From the NCBI RefSeq assembly GCF_001956045.1, contig NZ_MRTH01000041.1:1-63341 (forward strand): DNA of 63,341 nucleotides, written 5' to 3'. Positions 35,203 to 44,019 of this stretch are shown here, piece after piece. The notes beneath the pieces were generated by a model. It was not told where the DNA came from. It saw only the letters and a list, made by a program, of their open reading frames with translations, and ran no database searches. Every line of letters begins with the position of its first letter. Position 1 is the first letter of the stretch. Source of the DNA: Paenibacillus sp. FSL H7-0331. GTDB lineage: Bacteria; Bacillota; Bacilli; Paenibacillales; NBRC-103111. Both the position numbers and the translations under genes were made by a program.

Positions 35203-35353
35203 AAATTTAGCTCCTTTTTTCTTCTGAACTTTATCTACCCTAACATATCATATCCGTTTATAACTGACTATAACGTCGCTTCTATTTACAGCCAGTGTGC
35301 ACCCACTTTCAACGTACCCCAGCCGAAACGGTCTTCATCTCGCATGATACGTA

Positions 35354-36172
35354 TCAGCCTCGGGCGTATTCTGCCGCTCTTTTGAACTGCTCGTCGGTTG
35401 GGCGTACACCTGTATACAGAATGAATTGCTCCAATGCCTGAATAGCAAAAACCTCCGCACCAGTAATCACTTTCTTACTCTTTAGCCTTGCATGACGGAT
35501 CAGCGGAGTCTCGGCAGGGAGCGCAACCACATCAAATACGGTCTCAGCCTTTTCGATAAAATCGGGTTCAAATGACAAATCGTCAGCCTCTAAACCACCA
35601 GCCATACCAACAGGTGTCACATTCACCAACAACTCCGGACGAATCCTTCCCAGATCATCCGTCCACTCATATCCATAAGCTTGTGCCAATGCACGACCAG
35701 CCACTTCGTTCCTGGCAACAACAAAACCTGAACCAAAGCCTGCATCACGCAGCGCACATAAGACAGCTTTGGCCATACCGCCGCTTCCACGGAGAGCGAA
35801 TACACTATCACGCCGCACGTTGTGCTGGTTCAGCAATTGCGAAACCGCTATATAATCGGTATTATAGGCTTTCAATCGCCCCTGATCATTCACAATAGTG
35901 TTAACAGATTGAATCGCAGTCGCAGATTCATCCATCTCATCAATAAACGGGATACAGGCTTCTTTGTAAGGCATGGAGATAGCGCAACCACGTATTCCCA
36001 TAGATCGAATGCCACCGATTGTCGCTTGCAAATCATTCGTGGTAAATGCTTTGTAAATGAAATTAAGATTCAACTCGTTGTACAAAAAATTGTGAAAACG
36101 GGTACCAAAATTACCCGGCCTTCCTGCAAGAGACATGCATAGTTGAGTATCTTTATTAATGGCTGCGTTCAT
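35354..36172 (-). CDS. Shikimate dehydrogenase-like protein (HI0607/SdhL type)
   Basis: A 272-residue relative of AroE. The start INKDTQLCMSLAGRPGNFGTRFHN and SMGIRGCAISMPYKEACIPF match, as I remember it, the Haemophilus HI0607 subgroup, in which AroE's NVT-PHK becomes AISMPYK while the catalytic Lys is kept. The Asn-Thr-Asp pair (SVNTIVND, AYNTDYIA) and the nucleotide motif GSGGMAKAV near 130 are present. HI0607-type enzymes act poorly on shikimate, so another role is likely. GGAGG precedes the ATG. No aromatic pathway genes are near. It is a single gene. Confidence 0.82.
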   Translation of the reverse strand: MNAAINKDTQLCMSLAGRPGNFGTRFHNFLYNELNLNFIYKAFTTNDLQATIGGIRSMGIRGCAISMPYKEACIPFIDEMDESATAIQSVNTIVNDQGRLKAYNTDYIAVSQLLNQHNVRRDSVFALRGSGGMAKAVLCALRDAGFGSGFVVARNEVAGRALAQAYGYEWTDDLGRIRPELLVNVTPVGMAGGLEADDLSFEPDFIEKAETVFDVVALPAETPLIRHARLKSKKVITGAEVFAIQALEQFILYTGVRPTDEQFKRAAEYARG

Positions 36173-36222
36173 AATTAATTACCTCCGTTTAAGCAATTAG
36201 CCTGCTGTTTAAGTCATCATTT

Positions 36223-36250
36223 TGTGCACATATTCGGTCAGTGTGCATAT
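36223..36250. repeat. Direct repeat TGTGCAYAT upstream of the shikimate dehydrogenase-like gene
   Basis: TGTGCACAT (36223-36231) and TGTGCATAT (36242-36250) lie 19 bp apart, 51-78 bp before the start of the minus-strand gene. It could be an operator. No regulator is linked. The remainder of the gap 36173-36441 shows nothing firm. Confidence 0.25.
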
Positions 36251-36441
36251 GTATGAGATTCATTCTTCTTATTGTATTCAGCCTCTTCATAGATTACAAG
36301 TTCGCTTCATCTAAGGCTACACCTAAATGTCTATGTTTTTCGATCTCATAATTTGTTACAATAACCATACATCTGTTGAAAGAAAGTCAAATTATGGGCA
36401 ATTTAAAAGTCTGCAGTTGTTCATCAAAGGAGTTGCTAAAC

Positions 36442-36786
36442 ATGATATTTGTAAGCATTGGTTTTGCTTTGTTAATCGGCATCATTTTCATTCTATCCGG
36501 GCAATTATTAAAGCGTAACCCCCCTAAGGACATTAATGCCATTTATGGGTATCGGACCTCTCGCTCAATGAAAAATATGAACTTATGGAACGAAGCGAAT
36601 CAATATAGCTCGAAAATTATGATAAATAACGGTTATGTGATGATTGTGGCTGGATGCTTGGTTGGCATGGGGCTTGGAGTCAAGTATCAAGTAGCTGCCA
36701 TATTTTCAATTATGGGTATGATGCTTTTGCTAATCATTATGATGTTTATCCAAGTAGAACGTAGATTGAAGCAATTAGACAAATAA
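36442..36786 (+). CDS. SdpI family membrane protein
   Basis: A 114-residue protein with three membrane helices (about 3-24, 62-80 and 84-103). The cytosolic loop NAIYGYRTSRSMKNMNLWNEAN after the first helix is the SdpI signature (GYRT...W..AN). In Bacillus, SdpI is an immunity protein for the SdpC toxin. Most relatives have no known toxin partner, and none is seen here. ATG 36442 is chosen because AAAGGAG lies 9 nt before it. An earlier in-frame start at 36376 lacks a good site. Confidence 0.82.
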   Translation: MIFVSIGFALLIGIIFILSGQLLKRNPPKDINAIYGYRTSRSMKNMNLWNEANQYSSKIMINNGYVMIVAGCLVGMGLGVKYQVAAIFSIMGMMLLLIIMMFIQVERRLKQLDK

Positions 36787-36800
36787 ACAAATCGCAAGGT

Positions 36801-37730
36801 CTACATCCACTTTTTACTTTTGAAAAAAAACAGCATTCCCACCATGATCGCGGCCATTAGAATCCACACATAGAGATACCCGAAGCTCCAATCTAATTCC
36901 GGGATATCTTTAAAATTCATGCCATAAACCCCAGCGACAAAAGTTAACGGAAGGAATATCGTGCTGATGACGGTAAGTGTTTTCATCGTTTCATTCATGC
37001 GATCGGATTTCATACTAACCAGCATTTCGAGCAAGCCCGTCAGAGATTCACGGTACATATCAATGGAGTCCACAACTCGTGAGATGTGATCGAAAATATC
37101 TGCGAAATAAACGTCGGCATCGGGATGGGAATACGGAAAGCTTTGATGACTGATGGTTCCTATCACGGTTCTTTCTTCAACGAAAACCCTGCGAAGGTTA
37201 TGTGTGATGCGTTTTAATTGGAAAATTTCACGGGATATTGGGGCGTATGGATCATCATGAATAGCCTCTTCCCATGTTTCCACCTTATCTTCAATGTGAT
37301 CTATAACTTGAACGTATTCATCCACACACCTGTCCATAATATGGTACAGAATCTGAGCAGGAAACGTCATCCTTCCCTCAATTTCTTTAAATTCCTCATA
37401 TAAACTATCTAGCAGTGGAATATCAGCTTTATATACAGATACGACATAGTTCTTCCCAATTACCAAGGCAATTTCCATAGGATCATACTGCTCATTGATA
37501 GCAAAAAATGAAATGAAAATATTGTTTTTATATCTATCCATTTTTGGGCGTCCATGTAGTTGGATACAATCCTCTACCAAAAGATGATGACTTTCAAGTA
37601 AGTCGGATAACACATGCTTGGTTTCTGATGACTCCGGGTTGCGTAGACGAATCCAGACCATCTCATGGTCCTCTGGCTTTCTTACTTTTTCTGTAGTTGT
37701 TCGATGGGTCAAAGTATTATAAATGAGCAT
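36801..37730 (-). CDS. corA: CorA family magnesium/cation transporter
   Basis: A 309-residue protein: a cytosolic alpha/beta part, a long helix (about 170-245) and two C-terminal membrane helices. The pore motif YGMNF follows the first of these near residue 268. The C-terminus is FFKSKKWM, Lys-rich as usual. CorA channels take up magnesium and sometimes cobalt or nickel. GGAGG precedes the ATG. It is convergent with the SdpI-like gene, 14 nt away. Confidence 0.92.
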   Translation of the reverse strand: MLIYNTLTHRTTTEKVRKPEDHEMVWIRLRNPESSETKHVLSDLLESHHLLVEDCIQLHGRPKMDRYKNNIFISFFAINEQYDPMEIALVIGKNYVVSVYKADIPLLDSLYEEFKEIEGRMTFPAQILYHIMDRCVDEYVQVIDHIEDKVETWEEAIHDDPYAPISREIFQLKRITHNLRRVFVEERTVIGTISHQSFPYSHPDADVYFADIFDHISRVVDSIDMYRESLTGLLEMLVSMKSDRMNETMKTLTVISTIFLPLTFVAGVYGMNFKDIPELDWSFGYLYVWILMAAIMVGMLFFFKSKKWM

Positions 37731-37872
37731 AAGTATCCTCCGTCAGCCTTTGATTTCTTGGGTAGATCACTCTGATTAAATTATATCACTCCATTAACGA
37801 TTAGCTAGCTCGCACGGTATGCGCCAAATATGGGGGATGTTGAAAATAAATCCATAACTTCCGGAGGCACCA

Positions 37873-38079
37873 ATGATTATTGTTACCGTATTACTGTTGC
37901 TTTGTGGTCTATTGATGTTAATACGACCAGCCATCCTTTGGACAATTACAGAAAGCTGGAAGTCGAACGACGCAGCTGAGCCTTCTGATTTGTACCTTTG
38001 GTCAACCCGGTTTGGTGGAGTCATGTTTACCCTTGTTGGCCTTGCAGGTGTTTACGTTTATTTATTTGTCTCAGCTTAA
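37873..38079 (+). CDS. Small membrane protein, DUF6199-like
   Basis: A 68-residue protein with two helices (about 2-22 and 48-66) around a loop ITESWKSNDAAEPSDLYLWSTRFGG. This loop (TESWKSNDA.EPSD.Y.WSTR.GG) is typical of a small family of Bacilli that I associate with DUF6199. Its function is unknown. CGGAGG precedes the ATG. A possible 22-codon frame (38105-38173) with GGGAGGG follows and may be the start of a lost second gene. Confidence 0.7.
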   Translation: MIIVTVLLLLCGLLMLIRPAILWTITESWKSNDAAEPSDLYLWSTRFGGVMFTLVGLAGVYVYLFVSA

Positions 38080-38217
38080 CCAACATCATTGGGAGGGTAA
38101 TCTATTGAGAAAATGGTCTGTCAGCGCATGTGTCATTGTTGTATCAACAAGGGAACAGAGGTTTTTGAAATAACCGAAATTAAGTAAAAATGATGACGCT
38201 TATGGTCCTGCAACAGT

Positions 38218-38246
38218 AAAAAAGAGCCTCAGTAACGCAGGCTCTT
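38218..38246 (-). terminator. Terminator of the DUF2935 gene
   Basis: On the minus strand, AAGAGCCT and AGGCTCTT form an 8-bp stem, followed by TTTTTT. It starts about 10 nt after the stop codon. Confidence 0.7.
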
Positions 38247-38256
38247 CATCTATCAT

Positions 38257-38697
38257 TTATGGAGTTGGTACTACGACCTCTGAGAGCACCGCTTGGGCGA
38301 TGCCTATAAAATATTCGGATTCGCGACGTATGTGGTTTAACACAGTTATCGCGGTCGGATTGTTTTTCAACGCTGAGCTTTCGGTCCCCAGTTGGTTTAA
38401 TAATTGTATAAATTGCTCACTTTGCCTTCTTGCAAACAAAACCAGCTCCATAATTTGCTTGTAAACCTCACTGCTCACCTGATGCTCCATGCGCCCAACC
38501 CACTCAATATAACGAACAAACATCGCTTGTGTTCGAGCCAATGCTTGTTCCCATGCTTGTAAAGCTTCTACAAACGGCTGCTCCAAATCAGGCACTAACG
38601 CTCTTATTACATCGGTATGCTCAGTTTCCTGCAGCTTCCAGAATTCTCCCTCATCGAGAATTCGCAGCGGCATTTTATCTCCGTAATCAAATTGCAT
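38257..38697 (-). CDS. DUF2935 domain protein
   Basis: A 146-residue, mainly helical protein. The start EGEFWKLQETEHTDVIRALVP is the DUF2935 signature (E-FW--Q--EHT). The domain resembles ferritin-like four-helix bundles, with Glu and His in the EFW...EHT segment as possible metal ligands. Many members carry two copies of the domain, and this one has a single copy. GGAGG precedes the ATG. Its role is unknown. Confidence 0.75.
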   Translation of the reverse strand: MQFDYGDKMPLRILDEGEFWKLQETEHTDVIRALVPDLEQPFVEALQAWEQALARTQAMFVRYIEWVGRMEHQVSSEVYKQIMELVLFARRQSEQFIQLLNQLGTESSALKNNPTAITVLNHIRRESEYFIGIAQAVLSEVVVPTP

Positions 38698-38802
38698 TTA
38701 CAGATACCTCCGTCTTCTCATCCATTCATAGATGTAATCTATTCTGATGGAAGACGATATATGTCTGTCTCGCTTGCTCTCCAATTCAGGCTGTGACAAC
38801 AC

Positions 38803-38834
38803 AAAAAAGGATACCGAATATAAATCCGGTACCC
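38803..38834 (-). terminator. Terminator of the murR-murQ operon
   Basis: On the minus strand, GGGTACCG and CGGTATCC pair around a 10-nt loop, followed by TTTTTT. It starts 27 nt after the murQ stop codon. Confidence 0.7.
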
Positions 38835-38861
38835 CTCATTGTGTATATCGTGTAGGTGCTG

Positions 38862-39779
38862 TTAAGCCAAGCTTTCTTTATCCAGGATACGAACCGCGTC
38901 GCCAAAATGACCACGGCACTGCTCCAATACAGCCAAAGCCCTATTCGAATCTACGGCAAACTTGATCATCAAAATAGCTACCCGTGCATCTCCATCTGCC
39001 TGCTGGGTATACGAAGCAGCCTTCTCGTAATCAGCCCCGGTCGCTTCACCGACAATCCGGATAACCCGATCACGTAGCTTTTCGTTCGTCGCCTGCACAT
39101 TTACCATCAAATTACCGTAAACCTTGCCGAGCTTGATCATCACGGTGGTCGTGATCATGTTGAGCACCAGCTTCGTTGCAGTACCTGCCTTAAGCCGTGT
39201 CGATCCGGTCACAACCTCAGGGCCAACCGGAACCTCAATCGCATATTCTGCCGCTGCACTGAGTCGTGCATTGTCGTTGCAGGACACACTGGCCGTTACT
39301 GCCCCCATCGCCCGAGCACGATTAATCGCCCCGATTACATATGGTGTGTTACCGCTCGCGGCTATGCCTACCAATGCATCATTTGCTGTCAGACGGGCTT
39401 CGATTTCTCTCGCACCTGCTTCGGCATCGTCTTCGGCATTTTCGATAGCTGTCATGATCGCGGCTTCCCCGCCAGCGATGATCCCGGTAACCAACTCACG
39501 GTTAACACCAAATGTCGGTGGACATTCCGAAGCATCCAGGATGCCGAGACGTCCGCTTGTTCCTGCTCCTATATAAAACAGTCTGCCGCCTTTGCTCATC
39601 ACCTCAACAATGGCTTCAATCGCCTTGCCGATTTGCGGGAGCGCATGCTGTACGGAAAGTGCAACTGTCTGATCCTCAGCATTCATGATTTGAATAATTT
39701 CCTGCACATTCATTTCATCCAACTGACTCGTTTTCTCATTTCTTTGTTCCGTAATGGGTTGACTTTCGATGTGTTTCAA
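38862..39779 (-). CDS. murQ: N-acetylmuramic acid 6-phosphate etherase
   Basis: A 305-residue SIS-domain enzyme that splits the lactyl ether of MurNAc 6-phosphate to GlcNAc 6-phosphate and D-lactate. IGAGTSGRLGILDASECPPTFG near residue 70 is diagnostic, with the catalytic Glu in SEC. GSTRLKAGTATKL near 180 is the second SIS signature. The start is TTG at 39779, directly after the kinase stop, with AAGGAGG at 9 nt inside the kinase's last codons. It is the last gene of the cell-wall sugar operon. Confidence 0.93.
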   Translation of the reverse strand: MKHIESQPITEQRNEKTSQLDEMNVQEIIQIMNAEDQTVALSVQHALPQIGKAIEAIVEVMSKGGRLFYIGAGTSGRLGILDASECPPTFGVNRELVTGIIAGGEAAIMTAIENAEDDAEAGAREIEARLTANDALVGIAASGNTPYVIGAINRARAMGAVTASVSCNDNARLSAAAEYAIEVPVGPEVVTGSTRLKAGTATKLVLNMITTTVMIKLGKVYGNLMVNVQATNEKLRDRVIRIVGEATGADYEKAASYTQQADGDARVAILMIKFAVDSNRALAVLEQCRGHFGDAVRILDKESLA

Positions 39780-40793
39780 CTATGTTTCCCTCCTTGTCTC
39801 CCATGCACGAATTTGTGTTTTCAATGCATCTGTAATTGCAATACCGGCCTGCTTGAGTGCAAGCACATAACAGCCTGTCACAGGCGGTACCTCGAGCTTA
39901 CTTACTTTTAGCTTGCTGTTCATAATGTCTTGCCGAGACTCAAAGCAGGTTTGAAACCATCTGTCCGAGAATAGCCCTCCACTAAGTAAAAGCGGCAGGT
40001 CCGACATATCCTGATTCGGTTGTAATTGCTGCAGTCGTGCTTTGGCGGTTATCGCGATCTGGGCCAATTCCTTGACCGCTTGATCCACGATCTCCAGAGC
40101 CACTTCATCATCTTCCTTAGCCGCTTGAAGCACGACCTCGGAGAGCACAGCGATAGCGGTTCGTATATTCGCCTGTCCATACACATATGTGACGATCTGA
40201 TTGGGATCGGTTAGAGACAATTGGTCCAGTATATATGATGTCAGCTTCGTGTGGGGACCTCGGCCATCATGCTGCTTCATTACAGCAATCAACGCGTGCT
40301 GGCTCATACTAAAGCCGCTACCCTCATCGCCTAACATATATCCCCAACCCCCGACACGAACGCTAATGGAGGCTTCAGGCACAAAGCCGTACGCAATCGA
40401 TCCCGTTCCCGAGATCAGCACAATCCCCGCCTCTCCCCATGTCCCGGCAGATAATGCAGTAATCGCATCATTATGCAGCGTAATGACAACCGAATCCGGC
40501 AGCTTCCCTTCTAATAAAGAAAGAATTTGCACCTTATCCTCTGGACGATCTGCACCTGCCAAGCCGAGAAAAACACCCTCAAGCTGTGACTCCGTACTGT
40601 TGGACAACGCCAAAACTTGTTGAATCAAAGACAGCAATACTTCCTGTACAACCTCCCTGGAGTTGGACTTGATACTGCTGGATGCCCCATAACAAACAGC
40701 CAGCACATTACCCAAGCCATCACCGATCATACAGGCCGTTTTCGTACCGCCACCGTCAATTCCTATAAACCTGATATCTTTACTTAACGGCAC
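39780..40793 (-). CDS. BadF/BadG-type sugar kinase, probable MurNAc/GlcNAc kinase
   Basis: A 337-residue kinase of the ASKHA fold. The phosphate motifs FIGIDGGGTKTACMIGDG near residue 10 and LISGTGSIAYG near 120 are clear, as is GGWGYMLGDEGSGF near 140. The family includes eukaryotic GlcNAc kinase and the clostridial MurNAc/GlcNAc kinase MurK. A GTG start (40793) overlaps the permease gene by 14 nt. The downstream murQ needs MurNAc 6-phosphate, and an ABC importer would deliver an unphosphorylated sugar. A kinase is thus exactly the missing step. Confidence 0.85.
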   Translation of the reverse strand: MPLSKDIRFIGIDGGGTKTACMIGDGLGNVLAVCYGASSSIKSNSREVVQEVLLSLIQQVLALSNSTESQLEGVFLGLAGADRPEDKVQILSLLEGKLPDSVVITLHNDAITALSAGTWGEAGIVLISGTGSIAYGFVPEASISVRVGGWGYMLGDEGSGFSMSQHALIAVMKQHDGRGPHTKLTSYILDQLSLTDPNQIVTYVYGQANIRTAIAVLSEVVLQAAKEDDEVALEIVDQAVKELAQIAITAKARLQQLQPNQDMSDLPLLLSGGLFSDRWFQTCFESRQDIMNSKLKVSKLEVPPVTGCYVLALKQAGIAITDALKTQIRAWETRRET

Positions 40794-41604
40794 CGGCAGT
40801 CATCCCTTCCATAAATTGTTTGGAAGCGACTGCGAACAAGATGATCATCGGAAGCGAAGATAAGGTCAGACCGGCGAACAGTACGCTCCAATCGGTCGAA
40901 TATTCACTGAACAAGGTAAGCATACCAACTGGAATTGTCTTTTTGACTTCATCCTGGATAAATATTAACGGAAAGAAAAAATCATTCCATACCGTAATAA
41001 AATTCATAATCATAACCGTACCGAGCGCAGGACGCATCAATGGGGCAATGATTTTTACCAGAATCCCCAAATCTGAGCAGCCGTCAATTTTACCAGATTC
41101 CTCCAGCTCCTTAGGTAAGGTTCGGAAAAAACCGACCAGAATCAGAACGGACATCGGAATGCCAATCGCCGTATATACGAAAATCAGGGAAAAGCTTGTA
41201 TTCATCAAACCGAGAGTTTTCATCAGGATAAACAAGGGAACAATACCCAGCTTGACCGGAATCATCATCCCCAACAGGAAGAAGAAAAACAAGGCCGGGT
41301 TCCACTTGAAATTAAATCTCGCAATATAAAACGATACCAATGCCCCCGATATGAGAATCAGTGCCACAGAAGTAACACTAACAAATACACTGTTCCAAAA
41401 GTAATCGAAATAAGGCAATTGATCGAGTAATTTTCGATACGCATCAAAGGTCCAAAGCTTGGGGAACGCCATCGGGTTTTTAAAAATTTCAATGTTGGTC
41501 TTGAACGAAGACAGCAGCATCAGGAAGATCGGGTATAGACTGACAACCGTGAACAGTATGGCAATCGCATAGTGTCCAATACGTAATCCTTTGTGTTCTT
41601 TCAT
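40780..41604 (-). CDS. ABC sugar importer permease (MalG type)
   Basis: A 274-residue permease with six helices and the EAA loop LEESGKIDGCSDLGILVKII near residue 180. It is of the shorter MalG/AraQ type, unlike the YtcP subunits elsewhere in this window. GAGGAG precedes the ATG. It lies between the MalF-type permease and the kinase gene. Together they would bring in an amino sugar such as MurNAc or a muropeptide-derived disaccharide. Confidence 0.88.
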   Translation of the reverse strand: MKEHKGLRIGHYAIAILFTVVSLYPIFLMLLSSFKTNIEIFKNPMAFPKLWTFDAYRKLLDQLPYFDYFWNSVFVSVTSVALILISGALVSFYIARFNFKWNPALFFFFLLGMMIPVKLGIVPLFILMKTLGLMNTSFSLIFVYTAIGIPMSVLILVGFFRTLPKELEESGKIDGCSDLGILVKIIAPLMRPALGTVMIMNFITVWNDFFFPLIFIQDEVKKTIPVGMLTLFSEYSTDWSVLFAGLTLSSLPMIILFAVASKQFMEGMTAGAVK

Positions 41605-41659
41605 CGAGACTCCTCACCTTTCATGAATGTATGAGAGCACAGCATAGTCTGCATTCCGC

Positions 41660-42613
41660 TTAAGCCATATCCCGTTTTCTCACATATGCCATGAAAAGGG
41701 CTGACAACACTGCAATAATAAAGAACAAAGTAACTGCCAGTGCAGAGCCAAGTCCAATAGCCACTCCATCTCCGCTTGAACCTCCAAACGCAACCCGGTA
41801 AAAAAATACAGCCAGCAAATCGGTCGAATGGTACGGCTCACCTTGAGATCCCTGCATCGCATACACGAGCTCAAACGCCTCAAACGCCTGAACAAACGTG
41901 AAAATCGTAACAATAACAATCGACTGCGACATCATCGGGAAAATGATCGATTTAATGAGTCGGAAGCCTTTGGCGCCGTCCAAACGTGCCGCTTCAATAG
42001 CCTCTAGAGAAATGGACTGCAAGCCTGCCAATAAAATCAAGATGGAGAAGCCGATTCCGAACCAGCTGTTGACCAAAATGATCGAGGTGAGCGCGTATGC
42101 TGGATCTCCCAGCCATGGCTTTGCCCACTCCCCAAGTCCTACCTGCTTAAGCATCACATTAATCGCTCCAAAATTCGGATTAAGCATCAGCTTCCACAGA
42201 AATCCGACTACGATGACGGAGAGCAATCTGGGTAAAAAATAAGCCATTTTGAACAATTCGGCTCCCTTTACCTTCGTAAAAATGATATAGGCGAGCACGA
42301 ACGCAATTCCATTCTGCACAATCATTTCCATGGCAAAATAGTACCAATTGTGTGCGAATGCATTCCAGAACAGCCCTTTAAAAGGTTCTGTTGTAAATAG
42401 CTTTGTGAAATTCGCAATTCCTATAAAAGCGCCCTTCTTGAGTCCAGTCCAGTCAAATAAGCTGTAACTGAACGCTGCGAGAATCGGATATACGATGAAT
42501 AACGTATATACGGCGAGGGCTGGAATCGGGAATAAGTGAATGAACCCTTTACTCCAGTTGAACTTCTTATGCTTGTGCTTTGGTTCATGAGCCTGTGCAT
42601 GGATCCCATTCAT
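41660..42613 (-). CDS. ABC sugar importer permease (MalF type)
   Basis: A 317-residue permease with a His/Lys-rich N-terminus and six helices. The EAA loop EAIEAARLDGAKGFRLIKSI near residue 205 is canonical. The ribosome site is modest (GGCGAGG). It follows the binding-protein gene by 37 nt. No ATPase gene is in the operon, so an MsmX-like ATPase encoded elsewhere is assumed. Confidence 0.88.
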   Translation of the reverse strand: MNGIHAQAHEPKHKHKKFNWSKGFIHLFPIPALAVYTLFIVYPILAAFSYSLFDWTGLKKGAFIGIANFTKLFTTEPFKGLFWNAFAHNWYYFAMEMIVQNGIAFVLAYIIFTKVKGAELFKMAYFLPRLLSVIVVGFLWKLMLNPNFGAINVMLKQVGLGEWAKPWLGDPAYALTSIILVNSWFGIGFSILILLAGLQSISLEAIEAARLDGAKGFRLIKSIIFPMMSQSIVIVTIFTFVQAFEAFELVYAMQGSQGEPYHSTDLLAVFFYRVAFGGSSGDGVAIGLGSALAVTLFFIIAVLSALFMAYVRKRDMA

Positions 42614-42650
42614 TACGCCTCGCCGCCTTTGTCAATCTGAATTTGTTTAC

Positions 42651-43943
42651 TTATTTGGCTGCCGGTTTGAACCAGCTGTCCACGCTCTTTTGCAATTCTT
42701 CCGTAACCTTAGCCGGTGTTTCCTTACCCAGATACATACCTTGCAGCAGCTGCTCAAAGATCGATTTGGAGGTCGGGTTGCCGCCGTTAAAATGGATGAC
42801 AAACATGTACGGAGTTGAAACTGTATTGGCCAAAGTAGAAATTTTGGTTACGATCGGATCGTTGGATTGAACACCCGGAATCGTGCTCGGCTTCTTCAAT
42901 TCGTTCGCTACCAGCGTACCGAATTCTTTGGAGGTCATAAATTCAATGAATTTCATCGCTTCTTTCTTGCCTTTGGATTCTTTGTTGACTCCAAAAGATC
43001 CATCTACCCACGTAGTAACCGTAGCTTTACCAGCGGCTGCATTCGGAACAGCGAATAAATCCATATCGAGATCCGGATTCATTTTTTTCATGACCGCTAC
43101 TTCCCAGTCACCCATAACCATCATTCCAGCCTGCTCGGTCACGAAAAGGTTACGCATATCATCCATCGACAGCCCTACATAATTTTCAGGGAAATATTTG
43201 GTGAGGTCCTGCATCATTTGCACCGAATCGGTAAATTCCTTGCTCTTCAGATTCGTTTGACCAGTTGTCACTTTGTTCACGTAATCGGTTCCACCATAAA
43301 TCGCAGGTCCAAGTGCGCCATGTGTAAGTGAAAGAATCCAGCCTTCCTTGGAGCCAAAAGCAAATGGAGTCACTTTATTTTGCTTCAGTGTATCCGCCGC
43401 TTTGATCAAATCGTCCCAAGTCTTGGGCTCTTCAATATTGAATTTCTTGAACAGCTTCTTATTATAGAAGATTTGCGTGGAGCTAAATACCGTCGGCACA
43501 CCATACACCTTGCCGTCTTTGCCCGTTGCCGCTGACAACGCTGATTTGGAGAATACATCCATGCCTTTAACGGAATCCAGAGGCTCCAGATATCCGCCAT
43601 CTGCAAGTGCAATACCAGGCGCATAAGGACGCAAATGTATAATGTCAGGAGCACTGCCCGTTTGCAGTGAAGTGTTCAGCAATGTATTGTACTCTGTGTT
43701 TTTGGTAGGCTTGAACTCAATTTCGATGTTCGGATTTTTGGACTGGAATTCTTTAATGATTTTCTCATAGGCTTCCTTGTCTTCTGTTCTCCAGCTGCCC
43801 ATTGTCAGCTTAACTTTGTCTACCTTAGTGTCCGGCTTGGGCGCGGGTGTTGCACCAGGTTGGCTGGCAGTGCTGCTACAGCCTGTAATAACCAAGGTTA
43901 AAGCGGCAACCATAATAACGGAAAGTTTCATCGTACGTTTCAT
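42651..43943 (-). CDS. ABC sugar importer, solute-binding lipoprotein
   Basis: A 430-residue family 1 binding protein. The signal MKRTMKLSVIMVAALTLVITGC ends in a lipobox with Cys at residue 22. The mature part shows the usual FQSKNPNIEIEF, APDIIHLRPYAP and GKVYGVPTVFSS segments. ATG 43943 is chosen because AAGGAGGAG lies before it. An in-frame start at 43991 is too far upstream. Its ligand is probably an amino sugar, judged only from its neighbours murR, kinase and murQ. Confidence 0.88.
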   Translation of the reverse strand: MKRTMKLSVIMVAALTLVITGCSSTASQPGATPAPKPDTKVDKVKLTMGSWRTEDKEAYEKIIKEFQSKNPNIEIEFKPTKNTEYNTLLNTSLQTGSAPDIIHLRPYAPGIALADGGYLEPLDSVKGMDVFSKSALSAATGKDGKVYGVPTVFSSTQIFYNKKLFKKFNIEEPKTWDDLIKAADTLKQNKVTPFAFGSKEGWILSLTHGALGPAIYGGTDYVNKVTTGQTNLKSKEFTDSVQMMQDLTKYFPENYVGLSMDDMRNLFVTEQAGMMVMGDWEVAVMKKMNPDLDMDLFAVPNAAAGKATVTTWVDGSFGVNKESKGKKEAMKFIEFMTSKEFGTLVANELKKPSTIPGVQSNDPIVTKISTLANTVSTPYMFVIHFNGGNPTSKSIFEQLLQGMYLGKETPAKVTEELQKSVDSWFKPAAK

Positions 43944-44019
43944 CTTGTAGACTCCTCCTTGGAATGTGCGAAGCTGATTAATCATGAGCATTCGCTGTGC
44001 TGTGATGGTTTACCTATAT

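Noticed and set aside
38105..38173. 22-codon frame with TTG start and GGGAGGG site after the small membrane protein gene
   Set aside because: It starts like a membrane protein but ends at once. It might be the stump of a lost gene, but there is too little to call.
39124..39576. 150-codon plus-strand frame antisense to murQ
   Set aside because: Shadow of the MurQ SIS domain. Rich in Ala, Ser and Pro without motifs.
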